Shown here in pieces: positions 8,591-18,314 of a stretch of DNA of 64,000 bases. A model generated the notes under the pieces. The model had not been told where the DNA came from. It did not search any database and was given only the letters and a program-made list of their open reading frames with translations. The number at the start of each line of letters is the position of its first letter. The first letter of the stretch is position 1. A program made the position numbers and the translations under genes. The DNA comes from Vibrio sp. CB1-14 (GTDB lineage Bacteria > Pseudomonadota > Gammaproteobacteria > Enterobacterales > Vibrionaceae): positions 177,016-241,015 of the forward strand of contig NZ_CP115922.1 of NCBI RefSeq assembly GCF_040412085.2, written 5' to 3'.

Positions 8591-8705
8591 TCTGAATGGC
8601 TTTGATTCGGGGGTTATATCCAAAGTCGACTTCTGTGACACTTTCAACTAGTAAGCCTCGTTTTTCTGCAAAATCCGCTATCTCACCAAGGGTAAAAGTC
8701 GACAT
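8588..8705 (-). pseudogene. Possible gene start cut by the IS200-like element
   Basis: On the minus strand, an ATG at 8705 opens a frame of about 40 codons (MSTFTLGEIADFAEKRGLL...) that reads straight into the right end of the IS200-like element, where it continues only into transposon sequence. It reads like the N-terminus of a real helical protein. I find no matching continuation on the other side of the element. No strong ribosome binding site precedes it, so this is a weak call. Confidence 0.3.
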
Positions 8706-9124
8706 TTTGTTCGGTTTATTGAAGCGATCTCATGTTGCTCTAATGTGTTTATTTGTTTTCTCATTGATTGCCACAATTTTCCCCTAGCTTTTACGTGTAA
8801 CTGTTCATAAAAAAATAAGCAATCACGACTGACATGTTTTTTCAAATTAGTAATAGACTAGTAAAGTTAGTCACTGTTCGGTAGTTTTGATGGGTATTTT
8901 GCCTTAGATCAGGTTATCTGAAATATTCCAACCCTTCAAAAACCGTAACAAGGTTTTGTCCATAAACATCGTAACCTACATATTTAATGCGACTAATGAT
9001 GTGCGAGCCCTGTTGACATCACTTTAAATGAGCTCGTTGATGCTCTAAATCCATGAAGGTCTTTCTGGAAAGATACGCGTGCTTTGTCCTTCCTTCACAG
9101 AAGGAGGGGCATGTTGTACGGTCG
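8706..9124. other. Intergenic region, about 420 bases
   Basis: No gene is visible. A short inverted repeat TCCTTC/GAAGGA near 9088-9104 lies just downstream of the LysR gene on the minus strand and may act in transcript termination. The rest shows nothing I can assign. Confidence 0.3.
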
Positions 9125-10051
9125 TTAGCTTAGGTGCTTTATCGTGTCGAAAACAAGCCCTTTTAACCAAGTTAGATACGGTGAATGTCGGGAGCGATGA
9201 GCAAAAAAACCACCAATGGAGAATTCTGGTCCATCTTCAAAGTGCTCTATATCAAGTAGCGTCATATTTTCTGGAATAGAGTGTCTAACAATATGGCTGA
9301 CAGGAAAAAGACAGTGGTGTTTACGTACTGCTTGATAGCATAGACCTATTTTGTCTGTTCGTAATAATACCCGAGGTTCAATATCCCGCGCTCTCAAATA
9401 GGTTTCTGCAAATGTTTCCCCTTGGTGGTAATCAGGCATTAACATTAATGCTAACGGCATGCTTCCGACATCTTGTGGGGTTATGCTTCCTTTTCTACTC
9501 ATTGGATGTTCGGTAGAGCAACAGAGCTTAAACTGAGCCGCAACAACATGTTGCTGCACGATCTCTTTAGTAATGCCTAAAGGCATAAAATTAATCCCTA
9601 GGTCTACTTGGTTGGTTTTGATTTTAACTTCGGTATCGTGAGACCAGTTTTGGATGACGATCGTTGCATTGGGAGCGCTTTTAGTGAGTGTTTTGAATAA
9701 GGGCTCCATTAGTGGGTAGCAGAGCACTGTGTTGATGTGAATATTGATTTCGCCAGAGTAGTCCTCCGGGTTGAAACTACTTCCTTGTTCAAATATCGCT
9801 TCCAGTCTTGATAAGACATCGGGAAGTTGTCGAAGCAACTGATCACATTTGGGTGTCGGCTCTAACCCATGCTTTTGTCTCAAAAACAGTTGATCGTTGA
9901 ACTGCTCTCTGAGCTTTCTTAGTGACTTGCTTACTGCGGGTTGGCTGATAAAAAGTCGCTCGCCGGCTCGTTTGGTATTCTTCTCTTCGCCCAGTATTTT
10001 AAGCAACTTTAGAGAATTAAAGTCGAGTTTTAACATCTCCGACTCTTTCAT
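9125..10051 (-). CDS. LysR-family transcriptional regulator
   Basis: A regulator of about 308 residues with the N-terminal winged helix-turn-helix (LDFNSLKLLKILGEEKN, then ERLFISQPAVSKSLRKL) and a C-terminal substrate-binding-like co-inducer domain. I place the start at the ATG at 10051, which has AAGGA seven bases upstream; longer frames begin within an upstream palindrome. The likely target is the adjacent outer-membrane protein genes or itself. The inducer is unknown. Confidence 0.85.
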   Translation of the reverse strand: MKESEMLKLDFNSLKLLKILGEEKNTKRAGERLFISQPAVSKSLRKLREQFNDQLFLRQKHGLEPTPKCDQLLRQLPDVLSRLEAIFEQGSSFNPEDYSGEINIHINTVLCYPLMEPLFKTLTKSAPNATIVIQNWSHDTEVKIKTNQVDLGINFMPLGITKEIVQQHVVAAQFKLCCSTEHPMSRKGSITPQDVGSMPLALMLMPDYHQGETFAETYLRARDIEPRVLLRTDKIGLCYQAVRKHHCLFPVSHIVRHSIPENMTLLDIEHFEDGPEFSIGGFFAHRSRHSPYLTWLKGLVFDTIKHLS

Positions 10052-10064
10052 AGGCAATCCTTGC

Positions 10065-10094
10065 TTCATGATAACCACATCAGGTTATCATGAA
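10065..10094. promoter_or_regulatory. Operator-like palindrome upstream of the LysR gene
   Basis: TTCATGATAACC (10065-10076) and GGTTATCATGAA (10083-10094) are perfect 12-base arms separated by 6 bases, placed 14 bases upstream of the preferred LysR start. This symmetry and position fit an autoregulatory binding site, although it is more symmetric than the usual T-N11-A LysR box. Confidence 0.5.
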
Positions 10095-10642
10095 GTTAAA
10101 CATATTGCACAGAGTCCAATAAAGTAGCGATCGGTTGGATAAAGGAGGGCTGCCTTTGTGTGCACCTTCGATCGATAGTGTATAGAGTTTGACTAACTAA
10201 TTGAACTCGTATCGATAGTTAATTGACAGGGTGTTTTTTGAACCAAATTGTGAGCTATTACTGACAATGCCAAAGCTGTTTATTGATTGGTTATCATCGA
10301 TTCGATAGCTTATGCCACCACCAAGATAACCATTATTTGTGTTATTGCTTCCTGCACTACCTCCACCACCTAACATCAGTGTAAGTCCATGACCTATTGG
10401 CTTAAGTGCGAGCATTCCCAGATACGCGCCATGGCTTTCAATGGGCACCATTAATGATTGACCGTGGTATGAGTGAGTGGTGGCCACTACAGCGCGTCCT
10501 TCTGTGTAGTTATAACCAAAGGCTGGAAAAAGTTGCCAGCCAGCTGGGTTCACACCGAAAACGCTGAGAGGTATAAATGTCCCCAAGTTGTAGCTGGTGC
10601 TGTTACCACCACTCTCATACTGATTTTTCTTGAAGTTGAAGT

Positions 10643-11696
10643 GGCTTTGTTGCGTAATTCGATGGAACTAAATCAGGAAGTTACGATCTGATCGTCTACA
10701 TCAGTTAATCATCGTAGCCTTATGCCAAAACCTCGTTATAAAACAACGAACTGGAAACAGTACAACAAAGCCCTAATCAATCGTGGTTCACTCACTTTCT
10801 GGATTGATGAAGAAGCCATAAGCGAGTGGAAGCAAAGCAAACAGAGTAAGCGCGGCAGGCCTCGTCAATTCAGCGATCTTGCCATTACAACCGCATTGAT
10901 GGTGAAACGAGTTTTCTCTATGCCATTGAGAGCGCTGCAAGGTTTTCTAGACTCAGTATTTAAGCTGGCTAACATTCCGCTTGTTTGTCCACATTACACC
11001 TGTATAAGCCGTCGAGCCAAGGAAGTTGAGGTCTCATTTAAAACTAAAACCAGAGGTACGATACAGCATCTGGCCATTGATGCTACTGGTCTCAAGGTTT
11101 ATGGAGAAGGTGAATGGAAGGTCAAGAAGCATGGTACTGACGGGAAGCGCAGAGTCTGGAGAAAGCTGCATTTAGCAGTCGATACCAGCACTCACGAGAT
11201 AATAGCAGCAGAACTAAGTTTATCTAATGTCACTGATGCAGAAGTCCTTCCTAATTTGCTTAAGCAAACACGTCGACGAATCATCGAGATATCTGGAGAT
11301 GGTGCTTACGACACAAGGAATTGCCATGATGCCATACGGATTAAGCGAGCTGTTCCGCTTATCCCACCAAGAGAAGGGGCTGCCTTCTGGGAACAAGGAC
11401 ACCCTCGCAATTTATCGGTAGGTTGCCAAAAGCTCTACGGCTCCAACCAGAACTGGAAAAAGCGGTATGGTTATAACAAGCGTTCACTCTCAGAAACAGC
11501 CATGTATCGTGTGAAGCAGTTGCTAGGAGGTAGATTAAGCCTGAGAAATTACAATGCTCAGGTAGGTGAAACCTACGCCATGATTAAAGCACTGAACAAG
11601 CTTACAGGGCTTGGTATGCCTGAAACTCAGTATGTTGTATAAGAATTACCCAATTTCAGGCAGTTTGGTTTTCTGTCCGAATTACGCAACAAAGCC
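10643..11696 (+). mobile_element. IS5-family (IS903-like) insertion sequence, copy 1
   Basis: A 1,054-bp element with terminal inverted repeats GGCTTTGTTGCGTAATTCG / CGAATTACGCAACAAAGCC and a single DDE transposase gene. It is flanked by a perfect 9-bp duplication AGTTGAAGT (10634-10642 and 11697-11705), as expected for the IS903 subgroup. This copy therefore arrived by simple transposition. Two further copies lie at 20779 and 27839. Confidence 0.93.
10722..11642 (+). CDS. IS5-family DDE transposase, copy 1
   Basis: A 306-residue transposase, identical in translation to the other two copies. DDE acidic residues are in HLAIDATGLKVYG (first D), ISGDGAYDT (second D) and in the KKRYGYNKRSLSETAMYR region (E, with the Y-(2)-R-(3)-E-(6)-K-like context of IS4/IS5 transposases). 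The length matches IS903 (about 307). The reading frame is intact, so the element may still be active. Confidence 0.92.
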   Translation: MPKPRYKTTNWKQYNKALINRGSLTFWIDEEAISEWKQSKQSKRGRPRQFSDLAITTALMVKRVFSMPLRALQGFLDSVFKLANIPLVCPHYTCISRRAKEVEVSFKTKTRGTIQHLAIDATGLKVYGEGEWKVKKHGTDGKRRVWRKLHLAVDTSTHEIIAAELSLSNVTDAEVLPNLLKQTRRRIIEISGDGAYDTRNCHDAIRIKRAVPLIPPREGAAFWEQGHPRNLSVGCQKLYGSNQNWKKRYGYNKRSLSETAMYRVKQLLGGRLSLRNYNAQVGETYAMIKALNKLTGLGMPETQYVV

Positions 11697-12053
11697 AGTT
11701 GAAGTTCACGATCCCCTTGCTAAATAGCCAAGACCCGCCAATACGCCACTCACTAGCATCGGAATTGATATTGCCGCTGATCATTCTGGCTTCATCCAGC
11801 CCTAACGAACCATTAAGCGTTAACTCTCCATTATAGCCAGCGCCAACTCTTGTCACTATTTTAGTAGGGTCTTCTTGGTTTTTTTCTTCATCAACTAGCT
11901 CATAAGCCGCTACCTGCAGCGCTAGGATGGGTAATATGAGAGATGTAAGTCTCTTTTTAAGTAACATATTTAATCTTCCGATATGTTTATAATTGGTTGT
12001 TTTTATTTTTTAGTTTTATATTTCTGAGCTGTTCGCCATCCATGGCAATAGTT

Positions 12054-12812
12054 CTAAAATTGATAGTTATATTCGACTCTGAAATCAGTGCCGTTTACTG
12101 CTTCACCAAAATTCCAAAATGCTCGGATATTGCTTTGAGTATCTATTTGATAGCTCAAAGCAACTTCATGCTGCCAACCATATAAACTGCTTAATGCTTC
12201 AACACCACCCAATTGAGTTGTGTACATAGGGTTGTAGTTCAACCAAGCTTGGTCGGTTATCTCTATTTTCGAGTAGAGGCCTAGCAAGCCAAAACTAGAT
12301 GGGATGGCATAACCTATTGATCCGAACGATTCACCTTCATCGACTAATAGAGCCGAATCAACGTCCGCAATATTCACTCCAATGCCAGCTAGTGGGTAGA
12401 GCTGAATCGCTCCCATAGCAGGGAGTGCTTGAATCATGGAGTATGAGGCTGAGCCTAGCTTTTGATTGAAGTCCCAGTTAATGTCCACTTGAGAGCCAAT
12501 ACCGTTTTGCATATTGACATTAAAGTGGCGGTAACGAAGAGAATCGAAGCTATCATTTCCTTTTAATCCAAGGGTATCAGCAGCAAACCCCTTTGCTTCA
12601 AGGATATGCATTGCCATTGTGGATTCGTTGTTGGTGTCATACGCCTGACCGAACTTGAAGTTTAGGCCTTTGTTTGTTGCTCCAATTCCTGCTTGTGAAT
12701 AGACTGAAAGCGGGTCTGACATATCTTGATATTCTTCAGCAACAGAAGTGTTAAATACGACAGATAGAGCAGATGCGATAGTTGCTACTTTAATATAATT
12801 GATTGTTTTCAT
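12054..12812 (-). CDS. Outer-membrane beta-barrel protein
   Basis: A 252-residue protein with a signal peptide (residues 1-25, cut after SVA), alternating hydrophobic strands and the C-terminal signature FRVEYNYQF ending in phenylalanine, which is recognised by the BAM complex. It resembles small acyl-barrel or OmpW-size barrels but I do not recognise a family. The paralogous gene downstream is broken by an IS. The pair was probably one operon, and its ligand is unknown. Confidence 0.7.
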   Translation of the reverse strand: MKTINYIKVATIASALSVVFNTSVAEEYQDMSDPLSVYSQAGIGATNKGLNFKFGQAYDTNNESTMAMHILEAKGFAADTLGLKGNDSFDSLRYRHFNVNMQNGIGSQVDINWDFNQKLGSASYSMIQALPAMGAIQLYPLAGIGVNIADVDSALLVDEGESFGSIGYAIPSSFGLLGLYSKIEITDQAWLNYNPMYTTQLGGVEALSSLYGWQHEVALSYQIDTQSNIRAFWNFGEAVNGTDFRVEYNYQF

Positions 12813-13251
12813 AATAACTCTTATTTTATTTAATTTATCCCTGGTGAGTATTGAAAGCCCATTCCAATTAGGCCATCAAGTGATATGCATAGACTTAAAA
12901 TTAAATGCCTTTGCTATGTGGGAAATTCTATAATAAGGTCTTTTTATTTAAGAAATGACTATGGTGATTTCATGCTATTACGATTGGTTATATCTAAAAT
13001 TTACCAAGATAAATATTAATTTAATGATATGATTTCAAGTTATTTCTTAATGTAATAATTGTTATTTCTTGTTGGTTTAATTAGTCGCTAATATTAACGT
13101 GGATTGATGATGTGGGGAGCAATCATCTTATATTGAAGAAATGCTGACTATGGAATGTCTCGGTGTCTCTTATAGAGTAAGCACGATAGCTATATTGCCA
13201 AGTTAACATAACTTTTGCGATTGCATTGCGCTATACCAAAAAACTAACTCC
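12813..13251. other. Divergent intergenic region, 439 bases
   Basis: Very AT-rich spacer between the leftward outer-membrane genes and the rightward DUF1254 gene. It must contain both promoters, but I cannot single out convincing -35/-10 pairs among the A/T runs. No RNA or gene is evident. Confidence 0.35.
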
Positions 13252-13269
13252 ATGAGTGAACTTAATATT

Positions 13270-14709
13270 ATGAAAAAATCAATGATTACTTTGGCATTGG
13301 CAACGGCTGCTTTTACTAGTATTGCGAGTGAAGTTCCATCTGGATATCCGGTTCTCAATAGCGAAGAAGTTTACCAGCAAATGGATCTCGAGAATCTAAC
13401 AAGAGCGTTTGTCGACCTGCAACCTGAAGCTGCCTTTATGTCTCTTTACCACTCTTATTTTGATGCCGGTTCAACAGAGCAGAATATAGGTATTATGAAA
13501 ACGTCGGTAGATCCAAGACAAATTGTGCTTACTGCAAACTCTGAAACCGTTTATGCCGTTCATCCTGTGAACTTGGAAGTACAAGGAGGAGCCGTGGTGT
13601 TAGAGGTTCCACCGGGTGTGATGGGTATGGCAAATGGTCCTGGATGGACGTCGTTTGCAGATTTTGGATTGACTGGTTCTGATCGAGGCAAAGGAGGTAC
13701 CTATTTACTTACTGCACCTGGATGGGAAGGAGAAGTACCGTCAGATATGATTCACGCACCTTCACCGACCAATACTATCGTCTGGCTAATTAGAGCTTTT
13801 CAAGGTAAGGAGGGAATGCCAGGGGCCGTCAATACATTAACAAACGGCCTTAAAACGTATTCTCTTGCTGATGCGAATGAGCCACCTAAAACTACCTTCT
13901 ACAATACCTCTGCACCGGTATACGATGATGGTGGGTATCAGGATATGCTTTTTCATAAGAAGGATATTCCGGCATTGATTCAACAGTACTATCTATTAAA
14001 TGGATATGATGCAGAGAAGCACAGTTACAATACTGCACACTTATATCATGCTGGCTTTTTTAATAATTCGATTGATGAAGATTTGCTAAAAGAAGCAAAG
14101 GATCTAGCCTGGGAACGCGTACTTACATTAACGTTTTCTAACCGAGAGCAAAATGCTTATAAATGGGGGCAAGAGCAAAGCCATTGGGTATTACCCAATA
14201 CAACGGCTGATGAAAACTGGACACATCGGGACTTTGATATTGTTGACCCAGTAGCTCAAGTTGTTTGGGCTCATCAAGCAACCTTTACCGCTGCAGCCAT
14301 GACTCGGCCGCCTAGAGGCACAGGAGCCGTCTACGTGTCTACCTATGTAGATAGCGACGGAAACTATTTGAATGGTTCAAATTGTTATCAGCTAGACATT
14401 CCAGCAGATGTTCCTTATAGCAATTTCTGGTCTTTGGTGACCTACAATGCGCCAGAGCGTTCAATGATTCAGAACGATCATTTTACGTGGGGAATAAATA
14501 GTTACCAAGAAGGGCTGGAGCAGAATACCGATGGGTCTTACAGTATTTATTGGGGGCCTAATGTAGACAATAATGAAAATTCAATTCAAACCAATTTCAA
14601 TGAAGGGTTCTTCCCATATTTTAGAATCTATGATCCTACTGACACGTGGTATGACAATAGCTGGGTAATTCCGAATATTGAGAGAGTTGAATGTTCGGAA
14701 TATAAATAA
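13270..14709 (+). CDS. Periplasmic DUF1254/DUF1214 protein
   Basis: The ATG at 13270 gives a signal peptide (MKKSMITLALATAAFTSIAS); an ATG six codons upstream in the same frame is also possible. The mature protein has a DUF1254 N-terminal half (LTANSETVYAVHPVNLE, PPGVMGMANGPGWTSFADFG, GGTYLLTAPGW) and a DUF1214 C-terminal half (CYQLDIPADVPYSNFWSLVTYN..., then a WGPN strand and a C-terminal W). About 480 residues is normal for the family. The function of these exported proteins is not established. It is followed by the DUF3943 gene on the same strand. Confidence 0.82.
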   Translation: MKKSMITLALATAAFTSIASEVPSGYPVLNSEEVYQQMDLENLTRAFVDLQPEAAFMSLYHSYFDAGSTEQNIGIMKTSVDPRQIVLTANSETVYAVHPVNLEVQGGAVVLEVPPGVMGMANGPGWTSFADFGLTGSDRGKGGTYLLTAPGWEGEVPSDMIHAPSPTNTIVWLIRAFQGKEGMPGAVNTLTNGLKTYSLADANEPPKTTFYNTSAPVYDDGGYQDMLFHKKDIPALIQQYYLLNGYDAEKHSYNTAHLYHAGFFNNSIDEDLLKEAKDLAWERVLTLTFSNREQNAYKWGQEQSHWVLPNTTADENWTHRDFDIVDPVAQVVWAHQATFTAAAMTRPPRGTGAVYVSTYVDSDGNYLNGSNCYQLDIPADVPYSNFWSLVTYNAPERSMIQNDHFTWGINSYQEGLEQNTDGSYSIYWGPNVDNNENSIQTNFNEGFFPYFRIYDPTDTWYDNSWVIPNIERVECSEYK

Positions 14710-14881
14710 ACGTTCCCATACTATTTATATAATTGTATGAGCAATATGGTGCCTATATTCCAAGGCACTATATTGTTCAACATCTCTTGAAAATAGAAGC
14801 CTCTCCAATTTAATAGTCACTTTGCAAGGCATTTATTGTCGACGCCCCATTATATGCAATGTGATGTTTAAAGGTGCTCCA

Positions 14882-16321
14882 ATGAATATACCGTTTATCA
14901 CTGCCCAGCTAGGGCTAGTGTTGACCATTTCGATGTCCGCAGCGTTTGCAAGTAACACCGGAAAAACGCTTAAGCTAAGTAGTGAGAATGTTGTCATTAC
15001 AACAACTCACTGGCGATATAACTCTGTCAGCGAGTTAGAGGATGCCAATGACATCACAAGCCTGACGATTTATTCAGCGAATAGCTACTCCAACTCGGCG
15101 TGGGAGGAAATGGATCATTGGGATGATGTGTACCATTCTCCCTATCGAGTCTCTTTGTTCTCCGCTGAAAATGGTGAGGATGCCGAGCGTTTGTGGTCCC
15201 AAACTAAATCAATAGGGGCCTATGGGCTGGGAGTCGCTGGAGTGTTAGCACTAATGCCTACCTCTATTACTCAATGGGAAAAAAACGGTGATCCATTAAT
15301 GGAGAAATGGTGGAACAATGTCAGTAAAGGACCAGTTTGGGATCGTGATGTTTGGTATATCAATTACCTTGGGCATCCTTATTTCGGTGGTGTCTACTAT
15401 CAGTCGGCAAGAAAGTCTGGTTACCGTCAGTGGGACTCATTTCTATATTCCACATTGATGTCTACGTTTTACTGGGAGTACGGTGTAGAAGCATTTGCAG
15501 AAGTCCCCTCTATACAAGATTTATTCGTAACACCCATCATGGGTTGGGTGTATGGTGAGTGGGCATATCATAAAGAGCAACAGATTAGGCTCAGTGGCGG
15601 AACAGTTCTAGGTTCCTCGACGTTAGGGAGCACTACACTGTTTTTCTTAGATCCTGTTGATAGCCTTGGGAGAGGTGTCAACCACTTAGCGGGTCGCGAC
15701 TTAGTGACTGCGGGTTCTGGTTTCATGGGGGTTCAAGAAACAAACTTGCCCAATGGAAGTACCGAGAGGCAGTTTAGGTTCCAGGTTCAATATGAGCTGG
15801 TCACGACAACAGGTTCAAAAAAACATAGAAGTGATTATTACTCACAAACAACGCAAGATCCCGTGACGTACAGTATCGTAGGTGTATCTGCGGGTGTCAG
15901 TCATGTCGCCCCTGCTAACAGTTGGTCATTGGAGCCAGGTATTGGAGCGACATTTTCCCTTGGTTTACATTTTTCACCTGAACTCTCAGGCCACTTAACT
16001 TATACCCGAGCTCAACTAAATGATGTTCAAACTCAGCAGTCGGTTACTTACGAAAACTATAGTGTAAATGCACTTTACTATTTCAATAGTGATTCTTCGT
16101 TAAGGCCTTTTTTTACCGCTGGCTTTGGTGAAGCGATGAAAGACATGGACAGAAAACAAAAAACGTTTCAAGTTAACGGAGGTCTAGGCCTTCACTACAA
16201 AATTAATAACAATTGGGCGATTCAAACAGATTGGCGTTATGCCAAGGGAACAAGAGAGAGTGTTAATGATAAAGTGACAACAGGAAAGCTCATTTATAGA
16301 TTTGGTCGTGGAGAGCTGTAG
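14882..16321 (+). CDS. DUF3943 protein with outer-membrane barrel domain
   Basis: The start at 14882 follows AAGGTG and gives a signal peptide (MNIPFITAQLGLVLTISMSA, cut near AFA). Residues of about 110-240 show the DUF3943 pattern (WDRDVWYINYLGHPYFGGVYY, then a GWVYGEW segment). The C-terminal 140 residues look like an OmpA-type eight-stranded barrel with the ending KLIYRFGRGEL. The 479-residue length fits. It is probably an outer-membrane protein of unknown function, cotranscribed with or following the DUF1254 gene after 170 bases. Confidence 0.75.
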   Translation: MNIPFITAQLGLVLTISMSAAFASNTGKTLKLSSENVVITTTHWRYNSVSELEDANDITSLTIYSANSYSNSAWEEMDHWDDVYHSPYRVSLFSAENGEDAERLWSQTKSIGAYGLGVAGVLALMPTSITQWEKNGDPLMEKWWNNVSKGPVWDRDVWYINYLGHPYFGGVYYQSARKSGYRQWDSFLYSTLMSTFYWEYGVEAFAEVPSIQDLFVTPIMGWVYGEWAYHKEQQIRLSGGTVLGSSTLGSTTLFFLDPVDSLGRGVNHLAGRDLVTAGSGFMGVQETNLPNGSTERQFRFQVQYELVTTTGSKKHRSDYYSQTTQDPVTYSIVGVSAGVSHVAPANSWSLEPGIGATFSLGLHFSPELSGHLTYTRAQLNDVQTQQSVTYENYSVNALYYFNSDSSLRPFFTAGFGEAMKDMDRKQKTFQVNGGLGLHYKINNNWAIQTDWRYAKGTRESVNDKVTTGKLIYRFGRGEL

Positions 16322-16429
16322 CAGCAGTGTACTCAAGTTCATCCAAGATAATAACGTGTACATACAGCGAGCGAATCTTTATTGGAGATTTTCAAACTGA
16401 TATAGGTCGTAGATACCGTGACCCTAATG

Positions 16430-16566
16430 ACGCACGGAGCGGGCTAACAAGGGGGTATTGGGGTTCCGTTACAAGAGCTAGACTACTTTGAAAAACTCAG
16501 ACATGTTGCTACCGCGATGGTGACCACAGGTGTGTTTCTTAAGATGAGTGACGTCATCGTAGGGTA
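16430..16566 (+). pseudogene. Possible remnant of a decayed coding sequence
   Basis: A frame reading LQELDYFEKLRHVATAMV and on to TAG at 16564-16566 looks protein-like, but is preceded by an in-frame stop at about 16450 and has no start. It looks like the C-terminus of a lost gene. I do not recognise the parent. Confidence 0.25.
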
Positions 16567-16801
16567 GAGGTTTCCATCTGATCCGGTGTGTCCTGGACGT
16601 CAGTTTAGCTATTTACTATCCCTGTCGTTATTAATTGCTAATATTTGATTTTGCGTAGATGACTTTTGTCCAAAAGTTTGTTGGAGGAAAGCTGTAATGT
16701 GTTTAAAGTGTGTGCTGTACTAATAGCTTGCCAACCAATGAAGAATTTGTGATTGCACAGCAGTCGGTTGCACTCCTAGATTGATTTACATTCAATGATT
16801 T

Positions 16802-16835
16802 AAGGCCAATCCTCTTACAGGGCTGGCCTTTTTTT
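16802..16835 (+). terminator. Rho-independent terminator
   Basis: AAGGCCA (16802-16808) pairs with TGGCCTT (16824-16830) and is followed by seven T. No annotated gene lies close upstream: the DUF3943 gene ends 480 bases before. It may end a decayed unit or a small RNA transcribed from about 16600. The remaining 16.3-17.3 kb spacer shows only the weak items listed separately. Confidence 0.6.
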
Positions 16836-16911
16836 ATCATTAAAAACAGATATTTACCATTGCTTATAAAAGATAACTTACCCACAAAAATCGTCTGAAC
16901 TGATTGGTGCT

Positions 16912-17142
16912 ATGCGGTCTAATCGATATATTGAATGCCTATTGTATAGCGTGAAAATTAGGAACAAGTATGGAAATAAGAAAAGCATATATTTACTACA
17001 GAGCATCACCTATTGGCTAATGACTCCCAGAGATAAGAGTGAAGTTGAGTACTATCTGGTGCTATCTCGGGATGAACAAGCAGTAGACTTTAAGTTCATT
17101 TCGAAAGAATGGGCTGACTTTTTGCTAGAAAAGTGGAGATAG
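16912..17142 (+). CDS. Small hypothetical ORF
   Basis: A frame of 76 codons; an internal start at an ATG near 17020 (MTPRDKSEVEYYLVLSRD...) would give about 40 residues ending FLLEKWR. No convincing ribosome binding site precedes either start and I do not recognise the product. It may be a real small protein or the 3' remnant of a larger gene. Confidence 0.3.
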   Translation: MRSNRYIECLLYSVKIRNKYGNKKSIYLLQSITYWLMTPRDKSEVEYYLVLSRDEQAVDFKFISKEWADFLLEKWR

Positions 17143-17361
17143 TACTTCTTTGTAAATGTTCTGCGTGATAAGGAGGCAGAAGCTGATTAGGATCGACCTC
17201 GGTAGCGCAATATGATGATCACTTTAAGGGATGGGGAGTTTCATTTGTTATGAAGGCAGTAAAGACATTACATTAATTTATACTAATATAATAATGTTAG
17301 TTCTATGTTGCTAAGTCCAGCGTTACATGTGTTGCTAACTAGAGTTTGGTTGGAGACCATT

Positions 17362-18303
17362 ATGAAAAAGATGATCGTGTTATGCTTGCTCTTTCTCTCT
17401 ATGGATGGAGAAACGTCTGAAAAGCAACTGGTTTATCTTGTTTCAGATTTGAGAATACCCTTTTGGGAAATTATGAGGAGAGGAGTTACTTCGAAAGCAA
17501 ACGTCTATGATTACGACGTGCTTGTCCTCTCTGCCAACAATGATGCTAAACAAGAATTAGAAAATCTTGTATTGGCCATCGATATGAAGGCTGATGCCAT
17601 TATCATGTCTCCAACGAATTCTTCTGCCGCGGTGACCTTGCTTAATTTGGCAAAACAAGCCCAGATCCCTGTTGTCATTGCCGATATTGGAGCAGAGAGT
17701 GGCGACTACTTGTCCTACATAAAATCAAACAATCTCCAAGGAGCCTATGATTTAGGAAAAATGCTTGCAGCTAAGATGGAGCGTAGCTCAAGTGTTGACG
17801 GCACCGTAGGTATTATCGCTATTCCCCAGATGAGAGTGAATGGTCAACAGAGAACACAAGGTTTCATTGCTGCTCTTGATGAAAGTGGTATAGATGTTAA
17901 TGGTCTTTATCAGCAAGTGGATTTTAGTTATCAGGAAACATTTGATTATACAATCGAAATCTTAACAAAAAATCCTAGAACGCGTGCTATTTGGCTACAA
18001 GGTTCGAACAGGTATCAAGCTGCTCTTGATGGTATCGCGAAAATGGGTAAAGGGAAGGAGGTTTTGTTGATTTGTTTTGATGCAGAGCCAGAGTTTCTGG
18101 AGTTGCTCAGAACGGGTGTTATTGTTGGAGCTGCGATGCAACAACCTTTTAAAATAGGAGAGCGTTCAGTCGAGACTGTTTATGAGTTTTGGCAAGGGAC
18201 GAAGATTGAATCAACACAAGAACTTAAGGTGCTTGCTGTGGACAAAAATTCCCTTGATAGCCAAGAAGAAGAAATTAAAAGAAATGTCCTCGGTTTGGAT
18301 TAG
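17362..18303 (+). CDS. Periplasmic sugar-binding-type protein (PBP1 family)
   Basis: The ATG at 17362 has GGAG upstream and starts a signal sequence MKKMIVLCLLFLS. The body follows the ribose/galactose-binding protein pattern: LVSDLRIPFWEIMRRGV near the start, a DAIIMSPTNSSAA strand-turn, PVVIADIGAES, and a second lobe with GTVGIIAIPQ. No ABC permease or ATPase follows; instead a membrane GGDEF/EAL gene starts 12 bases downstream. This suggests that the protein is the ligand sensor of that signalling protein, as LuxP is for LuxQ. The ligand is not evident. Confidence 0.78.
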   Translation: MKKMIVLCLLFLSMDGETSEKQLVYLVSDLRIPFWEIMRRGVTSKANVYDYDVLVLSANNDAKQELENLVLAIDMKADAIIMSPTNSSAAVTLLNLAKQAQIPVVIADIGAESGDYLSYIKSNNLQGAYDLGKMLAAKMERSSSVDGTVGIIAIPQMRVNGQQRTQGFIAALDESGIDVNGLYQQVDFSYQETFDYTIEILTKNPRTRAIWLQGSNRYQAALDGIAKMGKGKEVLLICFDAEPEFLELLRTGVIVGAAMQQPFKIGERSVETVYEFWQGTKIESTQELKVLAVDKNSLDSQEEEIKRNVLGLD

Positions 18304-18314
18304 AAAGGAACCTG

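Larger units (their letters stand above)
10197..11967 (-). pseudogene. Outer-membrane beta-barrel protein gene split by IS copy 1
   Basis: The 5' part (11967 down to 11697) encodes a signal peptide (MLLKKRLTSLILPILALQVAA) and first strands; the 3' part (10633 down to 10197) encodes the rest, ending with a C-terminal barrel strand NYRYEFN. Removing the IS and one 9-base target copy joins them in frame (271 + 437 = 708 bases, 235 residues) as IVNFNFKKNQYES. It resembles the intact neighbour at 12054-12812 in size, glycine-rich strands and C-terminal aromatic motif, so the two are probably tandem paralogues. The gene is inactivated. Confidence 0.8.

Noticed and set aside
16690..16760. Resemblance of a short stretch to the 3' end of 23S rRNA
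   Set aside because: Only a few bases agree (GTACTAATAG) and no rRNA context exists.
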